From NCBI GenBank assembly GCA_900546495.1, contig URDN01000007.1, positions 1 to 64,000 of the forward strand: a stretch of 64,000 nt of DNA, read 5' to 3'. This DNA is from an uncultured Lachnospiraceae bacterium. Lineage in GTDB: Bacteria > Bacillota > Clostridia > Lachnospirales > Lachnospiraceae. Shown one piece after another: positions 8,887 to 17,989 of the stretch (position 1 is its first letter; the number at the start of each line of letters is the position of its first letter). The position numbers were made by a program, and so were the translations under genes. The notes below the pieces were generated by a model, which saw nothing but the letters and a program-made list of their open reading frames with translations, was not told the DNA's origin and did not search any database.

Positions 8887-8958
8887 CAATTCTAAGTTTT
8901 TTCTATTTTTCAATTCAAACCTATTGATTCGAATATATTTTTTATACATTTACTCCGG

Positions 8959-10986
8959 CTATTCTTTACACCGGAACGTAACTTTCACCCGGAACAGATC
9001 ATCCTCCAGACTGATTTCAAATTTGCCTCCCATCAGTTCGGTGAGCATTTTTGAAATAGACAGTCCCAGACCGCTTCCTTCGGTGCTGCGGGATTCATCC
9101 CCGCGCACAAACCGTTCTGCCAGTGCATCCGCATCCACATTCAATAATTTTTCGGATATGTTTTTCATGGTAAAAGATGCTTCGTAACCATCCTTTGCCA
9201 CTTCCACATATACGCGGGTATCCGGCATCGCATACTTCGCAGTGTTATTGTACAGATTTCCGATGACACGCCAAAGCTGCCGTCCGTCTGCATAGATCAT
9301 CACAGCTTCCTTCGGGAATTTGCTGATCACGTTCAGACCTTTCTGCTCCAGCTTCTCATTGAATTCGCCGCCTGTCTGACGCACCAGTTCCACCAGATCA
9401 ATATCATCCATCTGCAATGTGACATTTCCGGAGGAAATACGGGACACATCCACCAGATCTTCCATCAGCTGTTTTAACCGCATCGCTTTGGATTCCAGTA
9501 CTTCAATATAAGCTTCCGCGTTCGGGTTATCACTTTTCTCCCGGCGCAACAGACCAATATAATTGATGATGGAAGTCAGCGGTGTTTTGATATCATGGGA
9601 GATATTTGTGATCATATTTGCCTTCATGCGCTCATCCCGCACACTCTCACCAATGGCATTTGCCAAACCTTCACTGATATGGTTGATGCCCTCTGCCAGA
9701 TGATATTCGTCTCCCTGATATTCTACCAGATTCAGCTTATAATCAAATTTTCCCTGAGTGATCTGGTCGATTCCTTCCAGTATTTTCCGCCGCTGAATGA
9801 CACGCTGTGAAAAATAGATCAACGTAAATAGCAGGAAAATAATCAGCAAAATATATGCCCAGACAAATCCACAGTGAAATGCCAGATATCCAACTGCCAC
9901 ATTGGACAGAATTACGCCCCAGATGATCAAAGTCATCCGTTTTCCAAGATAACGGTTATGCAGGGTATCCTTCAGATTAACGATCAGCCAGTTCAGATAG
10001 CTGTTTTCAAAAAACGTATCTGCTTTGACACGGCGCACCAGACTTAAATACATTCCCATAAACGCACAATTGCCCAGCACCGTAAACGTCCCAACGATCA
10101 CCATGCGTCCCATGACACCATAATCCTGATGATGTACCCGCATGCCAAGCGCTGCCAGCGCCACGCTGAATACAAATAGCAGCGCGATCGGGATTTCCGT
10201 CCGCAGCTTATCAAAATTGGTCAGATGGATTTCCTTATCTTCACTTCGTTTTGCAGCAGCAACGGTCATATAACACAGTCCCACAAGCCAGACTACGATG
10301 CCAGCCGCTGCCAGCACAAGACTTCGCTGCGCCCATGGGAACAGCTTATCAAATTCCCGTTTTGCAACCGCAAGGTCATCCTCCTGCGGGAAATTCACAT
10401 CCACGGCAACGATCAGCGTAAAATCACCTTTTTGCAGTTCATTATACTGTGCCATATTCTGATAATAGTTATTTTCAATTCCACCGATATTCGTCTCAAA
10501 ACGGAAGGTCTTGTTATTATAGCTCAGATACCGGCCATAATTGACTGCTTTTTCATAAGCATCCTCCTGTTTTTTTACATCACGCATATTGGTCACATAG
10601 GTACCGTCTTTCAAATTTCCCAGCCAGTAATACACATTTGTATTATTCTGATCATATTTATTGTTGTATATTTTATAATCTGAAATCTGCTCCTGAGAAG
10701 CATTCACTGTCTCTGGACGGTTTTCATCATATACTCCATCCGTCTCAAATTGTTCCTTCAGGTTCAGATAATCCGATAACTGCATCATCTGCTTCGAAAA
10801 GGTTCGCTCAAAATATCCGGATTCCACAAAGGACGAATTTTGCAAATCTCCCATGTTCAGCATATTCTGATTGACACAGGTGCTGAAAAGCACAATGCTG
10901 ACCGAAGCCATCACAGCCGCGATCATCTGCAGACCGATTACGATCGCCTTTGCCAGAGATGAATAACGCTTTCTGTTCTGTTCCAT
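8959..10986 (-). CDS. Sensor histidine kinase, multi-helix membrane type
   Basis: This 675-residue membrane kinase has a first helix near residues 14-36, a ~185-residue extracellular sensor region, then about five more helices to residue ~395, a HAMP-like linker (GIDQITQGKFDYKL), the H-box (NISHDIKTPLTS), an N-box (NLYNNTAKYA) and a G-box (GSGLGLSIS). All catalytic motifs look intact. The ATG at 10986 has a GAGGTAG site and starts 3 bp after the response regulator stop, so both are cotranscribed. Ligand unknown. The pair lies directly upstream of the Hsp70/AAA+ operon and is a candidate regulator of it. Confidence 0.92.
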   Translation of the reverse strand: MEQNRKRYSSLAKAIVIGLQMIAAVMASVSIVLFSTCVNQNMLNMGDLQNSSFVESGYFERTFSKQMMQLSDYLNLKEQFETDGVYDENRPETVNASQEQISDYKIYNNKYDQNNTNVYYWLGNLKDGTYVTNMRDVKKQEDAYEKAVNYGRYLSYNNKTFRFETNIGGIENNYYQNMAQYNELQKGDFTLIVAVDVNFPQEDDLAVAKREFDKLFPWAQRSLVLAAAGIVVWLVGLCYMTVAAAKRSEDKEIHLTNFDKLRTEIPIALLFVFSVALAALGMRVHHQDYGVMGRMVIVGTFTVLGNCAFMGMYLSLVRRVKADTFFENSYLNWLIVNLKDTLHNRYLGKRMTLIIWGVILSNVAVGYLAFHCGFVWAYILLIIFLLFTLIYFSQRVIQRRKILEGIDQITQGKFDYKLNLVEYQGDEYHLAEGINHISEGLANAIGESVRDERMKANMITNISHDIKTPLTSIINYIGLLRREKSDNPNAEAYIEVLESKAMRLKQLMEDLVDVSRISSGNVTLQMDDIDLVELVRQTGGEFNEKLEQKGLNVISKFPKEAVMIYADGRQLWRVIGNLYNNTAKYAMPDTRVYVEVAKDGYEASFTMKNISEKLLNVDADALAERFVRGDESRSTEGSGLGLSISKMLTELMGGKFEISLEDDLFRVKVTFRCKE

Positions 10987-10989
10987 CGA

Positions 10990-11688
10990 CTACCTCGGTT
11001 CTATCTTCTCAATCTTGTATCCAACGCCCCAGACTACTTTCAGGTACTGTGGATCTTTTGGATTAATCTCAATTTTTTCTCTGATATGGCGAATATGTAC
11101 CGCTACCGTATTATCCGCTCCGATTGCTTCTTCATTCCAGATACTTTCATAGATCTGGTTGATGGAAAATACTTTGCCCTGATTTTTCACCAGAAGCAGC
11201 AAAATATTATATTCGATTGGTGTCAGGCGCACATTCTGACCGTCCACAGTCACTTCTTTCAGATCATCGTTGATGGCAAGTCCGCCGGTCTGAAATACTT
11301 TACTGGACTCGGTTGCATTGCCAAGTTTTGTATAACGGCGCATCTGAGAATTTACCCTTGCGACCAGTTCCAGCGGATTAAACGGTTTTGATACATAATC
11401 GTCAGCTCCGACATTTAAGCCCAGAATCTTATCCAAATCTGCGGTCTTTGCAGACAACACAATGATCGGCATGTTACTTTCTTCACGAATTTTTAAAATT
11501 GCACGGATTCCATCCAGACGCGGCATCATCACATCAATGATCACTAACTGTATGTCTTCTTTTTTCAGTACCTCCAGCGCCTGCACACCGTCATACGCCT
11601 TATAAACCTGATACCCTTCCTGCTGCAGATAAATTTCAATGGAATCAACGATGGAAGTGTCATCATCGCATACTAAAATATTGTTCAA
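10990..11688 (-). CDS. OmpR-family response regulator
   Basis: This 232-residue protein has an N-terminal receiver (acidic pocket CDDD, phospho-acceptor in VIIDVMMPRLDG, conserved Lys in DDYVSKPF) and a C-terminal winged helix (residues ~130-230, ending VWGVGYKIEK). The start is TTG at 11688, chosen because AGGAGG lies seven bases upstream and no ATG precedes the receiver. It is followed by its kinase after 3 bp and preceded by a coiled-coil gene. It probably binds direct repeats; the 18-bp-period array at 8690-8822 is a testable target. Confidence 0.93.
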   Translation of the reverse strand: MNNILVCDDDTSIVDSIEIYLQQEGYQVYKAYDGVQALEVLKKEDIQLVIIDVMMPRLDGIRAILKIREESNMPIIVLSAKTADLDKILGLNVGADDYVSKPFNPLELVARVNSQMRRYTKLGNATESSKVFQTGGLAINDDLKEVTVDGQNVRLTPIEYNILLLLVKNQGKVFSINQIYESIWNEEAIGADNTVAVHIRHIREKIEINPKDPQYLKVVWGVGYKIEKIEPR

Positions 11689-11699
11689 AGGATTTCCTC

Positions 11700-12692
11700 C
11701 TATTCTTCTTTACCGAAAATCAGGTCTTTCAAAATGGAACTTGCATCTCGTTTTTCTTTTTTCCGATTCTCGTATTGCTCTTGTTCCTGTAAAAGTTCAT
11801 CCTCCCGTACCGCACGGCGTATGGATGCTTCATCCGGAAATTCAGGATTCGGATATTCCTGCTGTTCCTCTGTTGATTCTGTACCACTTTCCGGATGCTT
11901 CTGCTGTGCTTCCTGACTTGCTTTCCACTTAAAATAAGCTGCATTGGTATTGATCTTGATATCCGGTTTTTCCACTGGTGCTCCATCTGACAAAATATCC
12001 TCCGGTCTCTTTGTTCCGGAATTTTCAAAATACTGTTCATTCACCTTAATGTCAGGCTCAGATGGTGGAATGTACATCATGTTTCGGGCATACTGCACAC
12101 CTGCCTCTTTTTCCGCCTCCAGATCACGGTTTTTCCGCGCCCGCTGACGGTTGATATCATCAATAATTGACAGATATTTCTTCGTATCTGCCAGATCTGC
12201 CAGTTGTCCCTGCAATTCATTTTCATGGGACTGCAGCTTATCCTTCTGTTCCCGCAGATCCTTTTTAAACTGCATAAACAGATCATTCATGGAATCGTTG
12301 GTCTGATCCATCAGATCACGGATGGCTCCGATCATATCTGCGGTGTAAATGACGGATGCTGCATACACATCCTCTGCATTGGAATTTGCCGCTTCAATGA
12401 TCTCATCGCCTTTTTTGCGAAACGCCCGCTCCGCATTGTTTCTGCTCTGTCGTGTCTGCTCATACTGATCCATCATATCGTAAATCCCCTGATTCAGCCG
12501 ATCCAGCAATCCCAGAAATTTCTTTCGATCGATAATTACTTTATCCGGATGTCCGTCCACCATCTCACTTTTTGAAAACGTAACATGAATTTCTTTTAAC
12601 ACCCGCTCTACTTTATCCTGTGGACTCATTCTTTCCTTAATTTCTCCTTCTTCTTTTTCCTTTCCTGAATAACATATTTCTGGATATAACAT
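11700..12692 (-). CDS. Coiled-coil protein of unknown function
   Basis: The protein is 330 residues from the ATG at 12692, or about 309 if translation starts at MSPQDK. Residues ~60-215 are mostly helical and charged (EQTRQSRNNAERAFRKKG, QKDKLQSHENELQGQLADL), typical of a long coiled coil loosely like DivIVA or ATP-synthase b-type helices. The rest is low-complexity, Pro/Glu-rich linker. No signal peptide or membrane helix is visible. It lies 11 bp before the response regulator, in the same operon. It could be a cytoplasmic scaffold or polar organiser; no firm family assignment. Confidence 0.7.
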   Translation of the reverse strand: MLYPEICYSGKEKEEGEIKERMSPQDKVERVLKEIHVTFSKSEMVDGHPDKVIIDRKKFLGLLDRLNQGIYDMMDQYEQTRQSRNNAERAFRKKGDEIIEAANSNAEDVYAASVIYTADMIGAIRDLMDQTNDSMNDLFMQFKKDLREQKDKLQSHENELQGQLADLADTKKYLSIIDDINRQRARKNRDLEAEKEAGVQYARNMMYIPPSEPDIKVNEQYFENSGTKRPEDILSDGAPVEKPDIKINTNAAYFKWKASQEAQQKHPESGTESTEEQQEYPNPEFPDEASIRRAVREDELLQEQEQYENRKKEKRDASSILKDLIFGKEE

Positions 12693-12751
12693 ACAGAGTT
12701 TTTCCTCTGTACCCGATTAAAACATTCTGTTCTTCAGATTCTAATCTCCTT

Positions 12752-13891
12752 CTATACCTCGATCAGTTCGTACTGATCTGTACCAAGTCCGATTTTTACT
12801 GCATGCTCGATGCAGCTTCTCCAGTTGGTATCCGGATGATTGTAATAAAAATGATCATGTCCATGTTCACAATTACAGTCCCCATGTTCATGCTTGTGCT
12901 GCTCCACATTTTCTGCCAGCACACTATTTGAAAGTACCGGCTGCTGATTACACAGATCGGCACATGCCATATCCAGTGCTACCGGATCAAAAGAAGCTAA
13001 CATACCAACGTTCGGAATGATCGGACGGTCATTTTCTGGATGACAGTCACAGTTTGGTGACACATCACAGATCAGTGAAATATGAAAACATGGACGGTCT
13101 TTGCAGATTGCCAATGTATACTCTGCCATCTTGCAGTTTAAGATATCGTTGGATTCGGAATACTCCGGTGTCACTGCATCCTTCGGACAGACACCGACAC
13201 ATCTGCCACAGCCCACACATTTATCATGGTTAATCTTTGCCTTGCGTTCTTCAATGGTAATTGCATCATGGGCACACACTCTTGTACACATACCACATCC
13301 AACGCAGACGCTCTGCCGTACATATGGTTTTCCGGCGCTGTGCTGATCCATTTTTCCTGCACGGGAACCACCGCCCATACCGATATTTTTGATAGTCCCA
13401 CCAAAACCGGTTGCTTCATGACCTTTGAAATGGGTCAGGGAAATCAGAATATCTGCATCCATCAGTGCACGACCAACTTTTGCTTCTTTGATATATTCGC
13501 CGTCTACCGGAACCAACGCCTCATCCGTACCTTTCAGTCCGTCCGCGATGATCACCGGACATCCGGTTGCGTATGGGGTAAATCCATTCATGTAAGCTGT
13601 TTCCAGATGATCTACTGCATTTTTACGGCTTCCTACATATAAGGTATTGCAGTCTGTCAGGAAAGGTTTTCCTCCCTGCTCTTTTACGATATCTGCAATG
13701 ACTTTCGCATAATTCGGGCGAAGAAACGCAAGATTTCCATACTCGCCAAAATGAATTTTGATCGCTGCATAATGATCCTGAAAATCAATGGTCTCAATGC
13801 CTGCTGTCTTTACCAGACGCGCCAGCTTCTGCATCAGATTTTCAGTAAAACTTGTCTTAAAGGAAGTAAAATAAACTTTTGATTTTTCCAT
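12752..13891 (-). CDS. DUF362 4Fe-4S ferredoxin-like protein
   Basis: This 379-residue protein has the DUF362 fold at the N-terminus (FKTSF...IKIHFGEYGN) and two classic 4Fe-4S motifs in the middle (CVGCGMCTRVC and CVGCGRCVGVC, each followed by C-P or C-A-H), indicating two [4Fe-4S] clusters. A His/Cys-rich segment (HKHEHGDCNCEHGHDH) near residue 335 could bind metal. DUF362 proteins occur widely in anaerobes, but their substrate is not established. It is encoded just upstream of the coiled-coil/two-component genes, with about 60 bp between. The ATG at 13891 has only a distant GGAG. Confidence 0.88.
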   Translation of the reverse strand: MEKSKVYFTSFKTSFTENLMQKLARLVKTAGIETIDFQDHYAAIKIHFGEYGNLAFLRPNYAKVIADIVKEQGGKPFLTDCNTLYVGSRKNAVDHLETAYMNGFTPYATGCPVIIADGLKGTDEALVPVDGEYIKEAKVGRALMDADILISLTHFKGHEATGFGGTIKNIGMGGGSRAGKMDQHSAGKPYVRQSVCVGCGMCTRVCAHDAITIEERKAKINHDKCVGCGRCVGVCPKDAVTPEYSESNDILNCKMAEYTLAICKDRPCFHISLICDVSPNCDCHPENDRPIIPNVGMLASFDPVALDMACADLCNQQPVLSNSVLAENVEQHKHEHGDCNCEHGHDHFYYNHPDTNWRSCIEHAVKIGLGTDQYELIEV

Positions 13892-13960
13892 TGTTTAAAC
13901 TGTCTAAACTCCTTCTACTATATTTTATATAAACTCATAGCCATTTGAATCTGATTTTCT

Positions 13961-14126
13961 GTAAAGCGGACATTCGCAATTCGCTTTCGCTACTTGCTCA
14001 TGAACGCAGTCGCTTTGCGACCTGTCAGTGGGAGCTTTTAACTCCCACTGACATAAGCATCCCCTTTACCCACCGCTTAGTGCTCTACGCACTTGAAGCG
14101 GGGAAATGCTTATTCTGCGTTCAAAT
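13961..14126 (+). repeat. R2 interspersed repeat, intergenic copy
   Basis: This 166-bp element contains three stems: GTCGC-ttt-GCGAC, a 12-bp stem (TGTCAGTGGGAG with its complement) and a CCGCTT...AAGCGG stem. A second copy of the same length and roughly 80% identity lies inverted at 15819-15984, inside a coding region. The rest of the 13892-14389 gap shows only a possible promoter at about 14304-14332 (TTGCCT, 17 bp, TAAAAT) for the next gene. Confidence 0.8.
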
Positions 14127-14389
14127 CATTTTCAGGAAAAACATTCCTCTGTCTGACTCTGAATTCTTCCATATTTCTTATAGTTTACCATAACCATTCC
14201 TGTGTTTACAGTTAAATTTTTCTTAATTACTCACAGGTATAATCATTACCTGAATACTTGTGACAAATGAACTGTATCCTAAATTGGCGCCTTCGCTGTT
14301 ATCTTGCCTTTTTTTCCGTTTTCCTGTAAAATGCTTAAAAAAAATAACTTGAAACCAACGACTAATTTTTGAAAGTGAAAATGTAACTT

Positions 14390-15664
14390 ATGGAAATAAT
14401 TCGTACTTATGGAAATATCATAAAAAAATATGCTCCCGATCATCCGCTGGCGGCCTTCCGCATGATCAAAGCCGGACTTGCTCTGGAGCAGTTTCGCAGT
14501 AAGTATCTGGCTGACAAAAGAATGCCCGGTGCTTACCAGTATTTAAATACCTATGCGGTTGGAGAAGTTCTGGCTGCTTTAAAACATCCGGAGACCTCTG
14601 TCTGGGCAAATATTTTTGCTCCGGTGGAGCTGTTACAGTGCTTTGAATTGCACAGTCTGTCCATTGAATGTCTGTCCTCTTTTTTATCCGGCTTCACTAT
14701 CGAAGATTATTTTCTGGATTATGCCGAAAATGAAGGTCTGGCATCTACGCTGTGTTCCTATCATAAAAATTTTATCGGTGCCATCGACAGCGGCATCATC
14801 CCACCGGCAGCTTTTGCAGTAACAACTTCTACCATCTGCGACGGAAATATCAACACTTTCCGTCATCTGTCTGAAAAACATCAGGTGCCGTCATTTCTGA
14901 TCGATGTCCCGCAGTACAACACTCCTGATGCAAAAGCATACGTCACGGAGCAGTTAAAAGAACTCATTGCAATGCTGGAAGATACCTTCCACAAAAAATT
15001 TCAGAAAGAAGAACTGATTTCTATTTTACAACGGGAAAATGAATCAAAAGCCTGTTATGAACGCTGCTTAAAAAATCTGCGGACGCATCATTATCCATCC
15101 ACACTAACCATGCAGATGTATATGCTGTTTGCATCACATATGAATATCGGAACACCGGAGATTCTGCATTTTTATCAGCAGATGGAAGCCGAAACCGCTG
15201 CCGCGCCGGATTTTCATGGCACAAATATTCTCTGGGTACACCTGCTGCCTTATTATCAGGAAACCTTAAAGGAGTACTTTAACCTGACTGACGATTATCA
15301 GATTCAGGCGATTGAAATGAATCTGGATTACCGTACGCCGTTGGATACTGAACATCCACTGGAAGCGCTGGCAGACAAAATGATCCACAACGTCTACAAT
15401 GGTCCTTATGCGCGAAAAGCCAAACTGGTATCGGAACTGGCACAGGATCTGCAATCTGACGGTGTCATCAATTTCTGCCACTGGGGATGCAAGCAATCCT
15501 CCGGCGGCGTCATGCTGTTAAAAGAAGAACTGGATAAAAAAGACATTCCGCTTCTGATTCTGGATGGAGACGGCATGGATCGCAGAAACAGTCACGACGG
15601 ACAGATCCGTACCCGATTCGAAGCATTTTTAGAAGTATTAAAACAGCGAAAGGAGGAGGCATAA
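14390..15664 (+). CDS. 2-hydroxyacyl-CoA dehydratase/benzoyl-CoA reductase-type subunit
   Basis: This 424-residue protein resembles the HgdB/BcrC family, iron-sulfur proteins that reduce difficult substrates after ATP-dependent electron delivery by an activase. Visible Cys motifs are TSTICDG near residue 149 and CHWGCKQSSGG near 365, likely cluster ligands. No CoA-transferase or CoA-dehydrogenase genes are near, so it may belong to the stand-alone double-cubane cluster group rather than an amino-acid fermentation set. Its stop overlaps the next ATG by one base. The ribosome site for ATG 14390 is weak. Confidence 0.8.
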   Translation: MEIIRTYGNIIKKYAPDHPLAAFRMIKAGLALEQFRSKYLADKRMPGAYQYLNTYAVGEVLAALKHPETSVWANIFAPVELLQCFELHSLSIECLSSFLSGFTIEDYFLDYAENEGLASTLCSYHKNFIGAIDSGIIPPAAFAVTTSTICDGNINTFRHLSEKHQVPSFLIDVPQYNTPDAKAYVTEQLKELIAMLEDTFHKKFQKEELISILQRENESKACYERCLKNLRTHHYPSTLTMQMYMLFASHMNIGTPEILHFYQQMEAETAAAPDFHGTNILWVHLLPYYQETLKEYFNLTDDYQIQAIEMNLDYRTPLDTEHPLEALADKMIHNVYNGPYARKAKLVSELAQDLQSDGVINFCHWGCKQSSGGVMLLKEELDKKDIPLLILDGDGMDRRNSHDGQIRTRFEAFLEVLKQRKEEA

Positions 15665-17709
15665 TGCTGGCTTATTTTTGTAAATATGTCCCGGAAGAAC
15701 TGATGCAGGCCTTCGACACAGAGCTTGTCTGTATGGAACCGCATGTGACGAGTTTTACCCAGGCAGATGCCCTGATGCATCCAAATATGTGTTCCTTCTC
15801 CAAAGCGGTTCTGGAAGAATTTGAACGCGGAATAAGCACTCCCCCGCTGCAAGTTTGTAAAGCACTAAGCGATGCGGAAGGGGGATGCTTATGCCAGCGG
15901 GAGTTAAAAGCTCCCTCTGACAGGTCGCAAAGCGACTGCGTTCATGAACAAGTAGCAAAAGCGGATTGCGAATCTCCACTTTACACGCAGGATTATGAGG
16001 GAATGATCTTTACCTCCTGCTGCGACAGTTCCCGCCGACTGTATGATGTTTTATGTCAGAAATTTCCGGATAAATTTTTCTTTTGTCTGGATCTGCCGCG
16101 CAAGATCAATGATTTTGCTGTGACGCTTTATACGAGACAGTTACAGAAACTGATTGATGCCTATACGGATTTTTCCGGGAAAACCTTTTCAGCGCAGAAG
16201 TTGTTGGAGATCTGCAGGGAACGTGCTGCCGAACAAAAACGGATTGAAACTGGCAAAGCACAGGATACTGAACAGAAACCGGAAAAGAATTCTCAGAATT
16301 TCGATACAGCCACTTGTCACAAAACAGTTTCTACTGATCATCACACATCCATCTCATCCGGCTTAGCCGAAAAAGCGATCACCAATTCACCGATGAATAG
16401 CCTTCGCATCGCCCTTGTCGGTGCCCGCCCGGGCAGTGAGATCCGTCAGCTTATCACCGATCATCAGGCACAGATTACACTGGATCTGACCTGCACCGGC
16501 ATTCAACGCAGCTACGACCTGAATTCTGACCAGATTCTGCATGCTTATGCACATGCCCTGCTGGATCAGCTTCCCTGTATGCGCATGGCTGCCGCATCCA
16601 ACCGCCAGCGTATTCTGGAAGCCTATGAGGACCGCATTGACGGCATTATTTATCACACAGTAAAATTCTGTGATATTTATGCTTATGAATATACCAAACT
16701 GCACGAAACATCTAACTTGCCGATTCTGAAAATCGAAACCGATGCCACCGCTCAGTGCGGCGGTCAGATTCTGACACGACTGGAAGCATTTTTAGAATCC
16801 CTGCGTACACAAAAAGGAGAATCTATGTTATTTAAAAATAAACGACAACAGTCGGAAAATCATTCTACAGGAACACAAGACGCCGTTTCCGATACTGCAA
16901 ATGTAAAAGCAACTGACACAACGGATACGCCTGTCTATGTCATGGGAATTGACAGCGGATCTACTTCCACAAACGCAGTTATCTTAACCGGTAACCGTGA
17001 AATTGTTGCTTCGGCCGTCATCCGCACCGGAGCAAAAAGTGGAGAAAGTGCACAGCGCATTTTAGAAGAAGTTTTACAGAAAGCAAACCTGCAGCGCTCC
17101 GATCTGACCAAAATCGTGTCCACCGGATACGGGCGTGTCAGCATTCCGTTTGCAGATGAAAACGTGACAGAGATCAGCTGTCACGGAAAAGGCGCACATT
17201 ATCTGAATCCGGAAATCCGCACGATTCTCGATATCGGCGGTCAGGACAGCAAAGCGATCCATCTGAATGAAAAAGGGGATGTGACTGATTTTGTCATGAA
17301 TGATAAATGTGCTGCCGGAACCGGACGTTTTCTGGAAATGATGGCGCGGACACTGGAAGTAGATATTGCAGAACTTGGACCGTTATCACTGAAATCCACA
17401 GAAAATATTGAAATCAGCAGCATGTGTTCCGTATTTGCAGAATCGGAAGTTATTTCACTGATCGCGCAGAATAAGGAAACATCGGATATCGCCCATGGCA
17501 TCCATATGGCCATAGCTGCAAAAGCAATTTCTCTGATGCGCCGGGTCGGACTGGAACCAGGTTATATGATGACCGGCGGTGTTGCCCAAAATCCGGGTGT
17601 GGTTAAGGTACTGGAAGAACAGTTGAAGGCGCCGCTTTTTATCTCTGAGGAACCGGAAATTGTCGGTGCACTGGGAGCGGCATTGTATGGACTCGAAGGG
17701 ATATTTTAA
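15664..17709 (+). CDS. Fused dehydratase-like subunit and activase ATPase, with repeat insertion
   Basis: This 681-residue protein joins an HgdB-like partner subunit (residues ~1-387; SCCDS near 118 and KFCDIYAYEY near 340) to a BadF/BadG/HgdC-type activase (~420-681). The activase shows GIDSGSTSTNAV, DIGGQDSK and NDKCAAGTGRFLE, where Cys ligands a bridging [4Fe-4S] cluster. It should use ATP to drive electron transfer to the partner subunit. Residues ~52-107 are encoded by an R2 repeat and look foreign. An internal ATG at 16825, with AAAAAGGAG upstream, begins at the activase segment and may give a separate activase. The upstream half ends like the preceding gene (LEAFLE...), supporting loss of a stop between two genes. 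Confidence 0.82.
   Translation: MLAYFCKYVPEELMQAFDTELVCMEPHVTSFTQADALMHPNMCSFSKAVLEEFERGISTPPLQVCKALSDAEGGCLCQRELKAPSDRSQSDCVHEQVAKADCESPLYTQDYEGMIFTSCCDSSRRLYDVLCQKFPDKFFFCLDLPRKINDFAVTLYTRQLQKLIDAYTDFSGKTFSAQKLLEICRERAAEQKRIETGKAQDTEQKPEKNSQNFDTATCHKTVSTDHHTSISSGLAEKAITNSPMNSLRIALVGARPGSEIRQLITDHQAQITLDLTCTGIQRSYDLNSDQILHAYAHALLDQLPCMRMAAASNRQRILEAYEDRIDGIIYHTVKFCDIYAYEYTKLHETSNLPILKIETDATAQCGGQILTRLEAFLESLRTQKGESMLFKNKRQQSENHSTGTQDAVSDTANVKATDTTDTPVYVMGIDSGSTSTNAVILTGNREIVASAVIRTGAKSGESAQRILEEVLQKANLQRSDLTKIVSTGYGRVSIPFADENVTEISCHGKGAHYLNPEIRTILDIGGQDSKAIHLNEKGDVTDFVMNDKCAAGTGRFLEMMARTLEVDIAELGPLSLKSTENIEISSMCSVFAESEVISLIAQNKETSDIAHGIHMAIAAKAISLMRRVGLEPGYMMTGGVAQNPGVVKVLEEQLKAPLFISEEPEIVGALGAALYGLEGIF
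15819..15984 (-). repeat. R2 interspersed repeat inside the activase fusion gene
   Basis: This is the inverted copy of the 166-bp element at 13961-14126, recognisable through shared blocks such as GCAGTCGCTTTGCGACCTG and AGCTTTTAACTCCC. The coding frame of the host gene passes through it without a stop, adding about 55 residues (from about GISTPPLQ to ADCESPL) between two conserved parts of the subunit. Confidence 0.8.
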
Positions 17710-17740
17710 TTTCTTTTGTGTCTAACCTACACGTATTGAA

Positions 17741-17809
17741 AAAGAGAGCAGGCTATTTTGTCCCGGTAGCTAACAAACGCTTACCAGGAAAAAATAGTCT
17801 GCTCTCTTT
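17741..17809 (+). terminator. R3 long hairpin, copy 1 (terminator-like)
   Basis: A 19-bp stem (AAAGAGAGCAGGCTATTTT with its complement, one G-U pair) encloses a core, GTCCCGGTAGCTAACAAACG, with its own inner stem. TTTCATTTACG follows. It lies just past the activase fusion gene and could end that operon. The core recurs at 23447-23509 with a different outer stem. Confidence 0.65.
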
Positions 17810-17989
17810 CATTTACGTTTTATGGCATACAATTGTACTATTTTCTTTAACTCTTGTATAAAGCAAACGTATTATGATATAATTCATTCGTTACCGCCTC
17901 CTAGACAGGTACAGAAGGGAGGTCTTCATCATGAACTTATATTATCTTTTTGCCTATCGGCATTATAACATATGCATTTTTTAATTTCA

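Noticed and set aside
13945..14193. 82-residue plus-strand open frame
   Set aside because: It lies almost wholly within repeat R2; the similar frame near 15.8 kb is also R2 sequence, so the similarity reflects the repeat and not a protein family.
14390..17709. Complete amino-acid fermentation cluster (hgdABC type)
   Set aside because: CoA-transferase, CoA-dehydrogenase and electron-transfer genes are absent, so only family membership is claimed.
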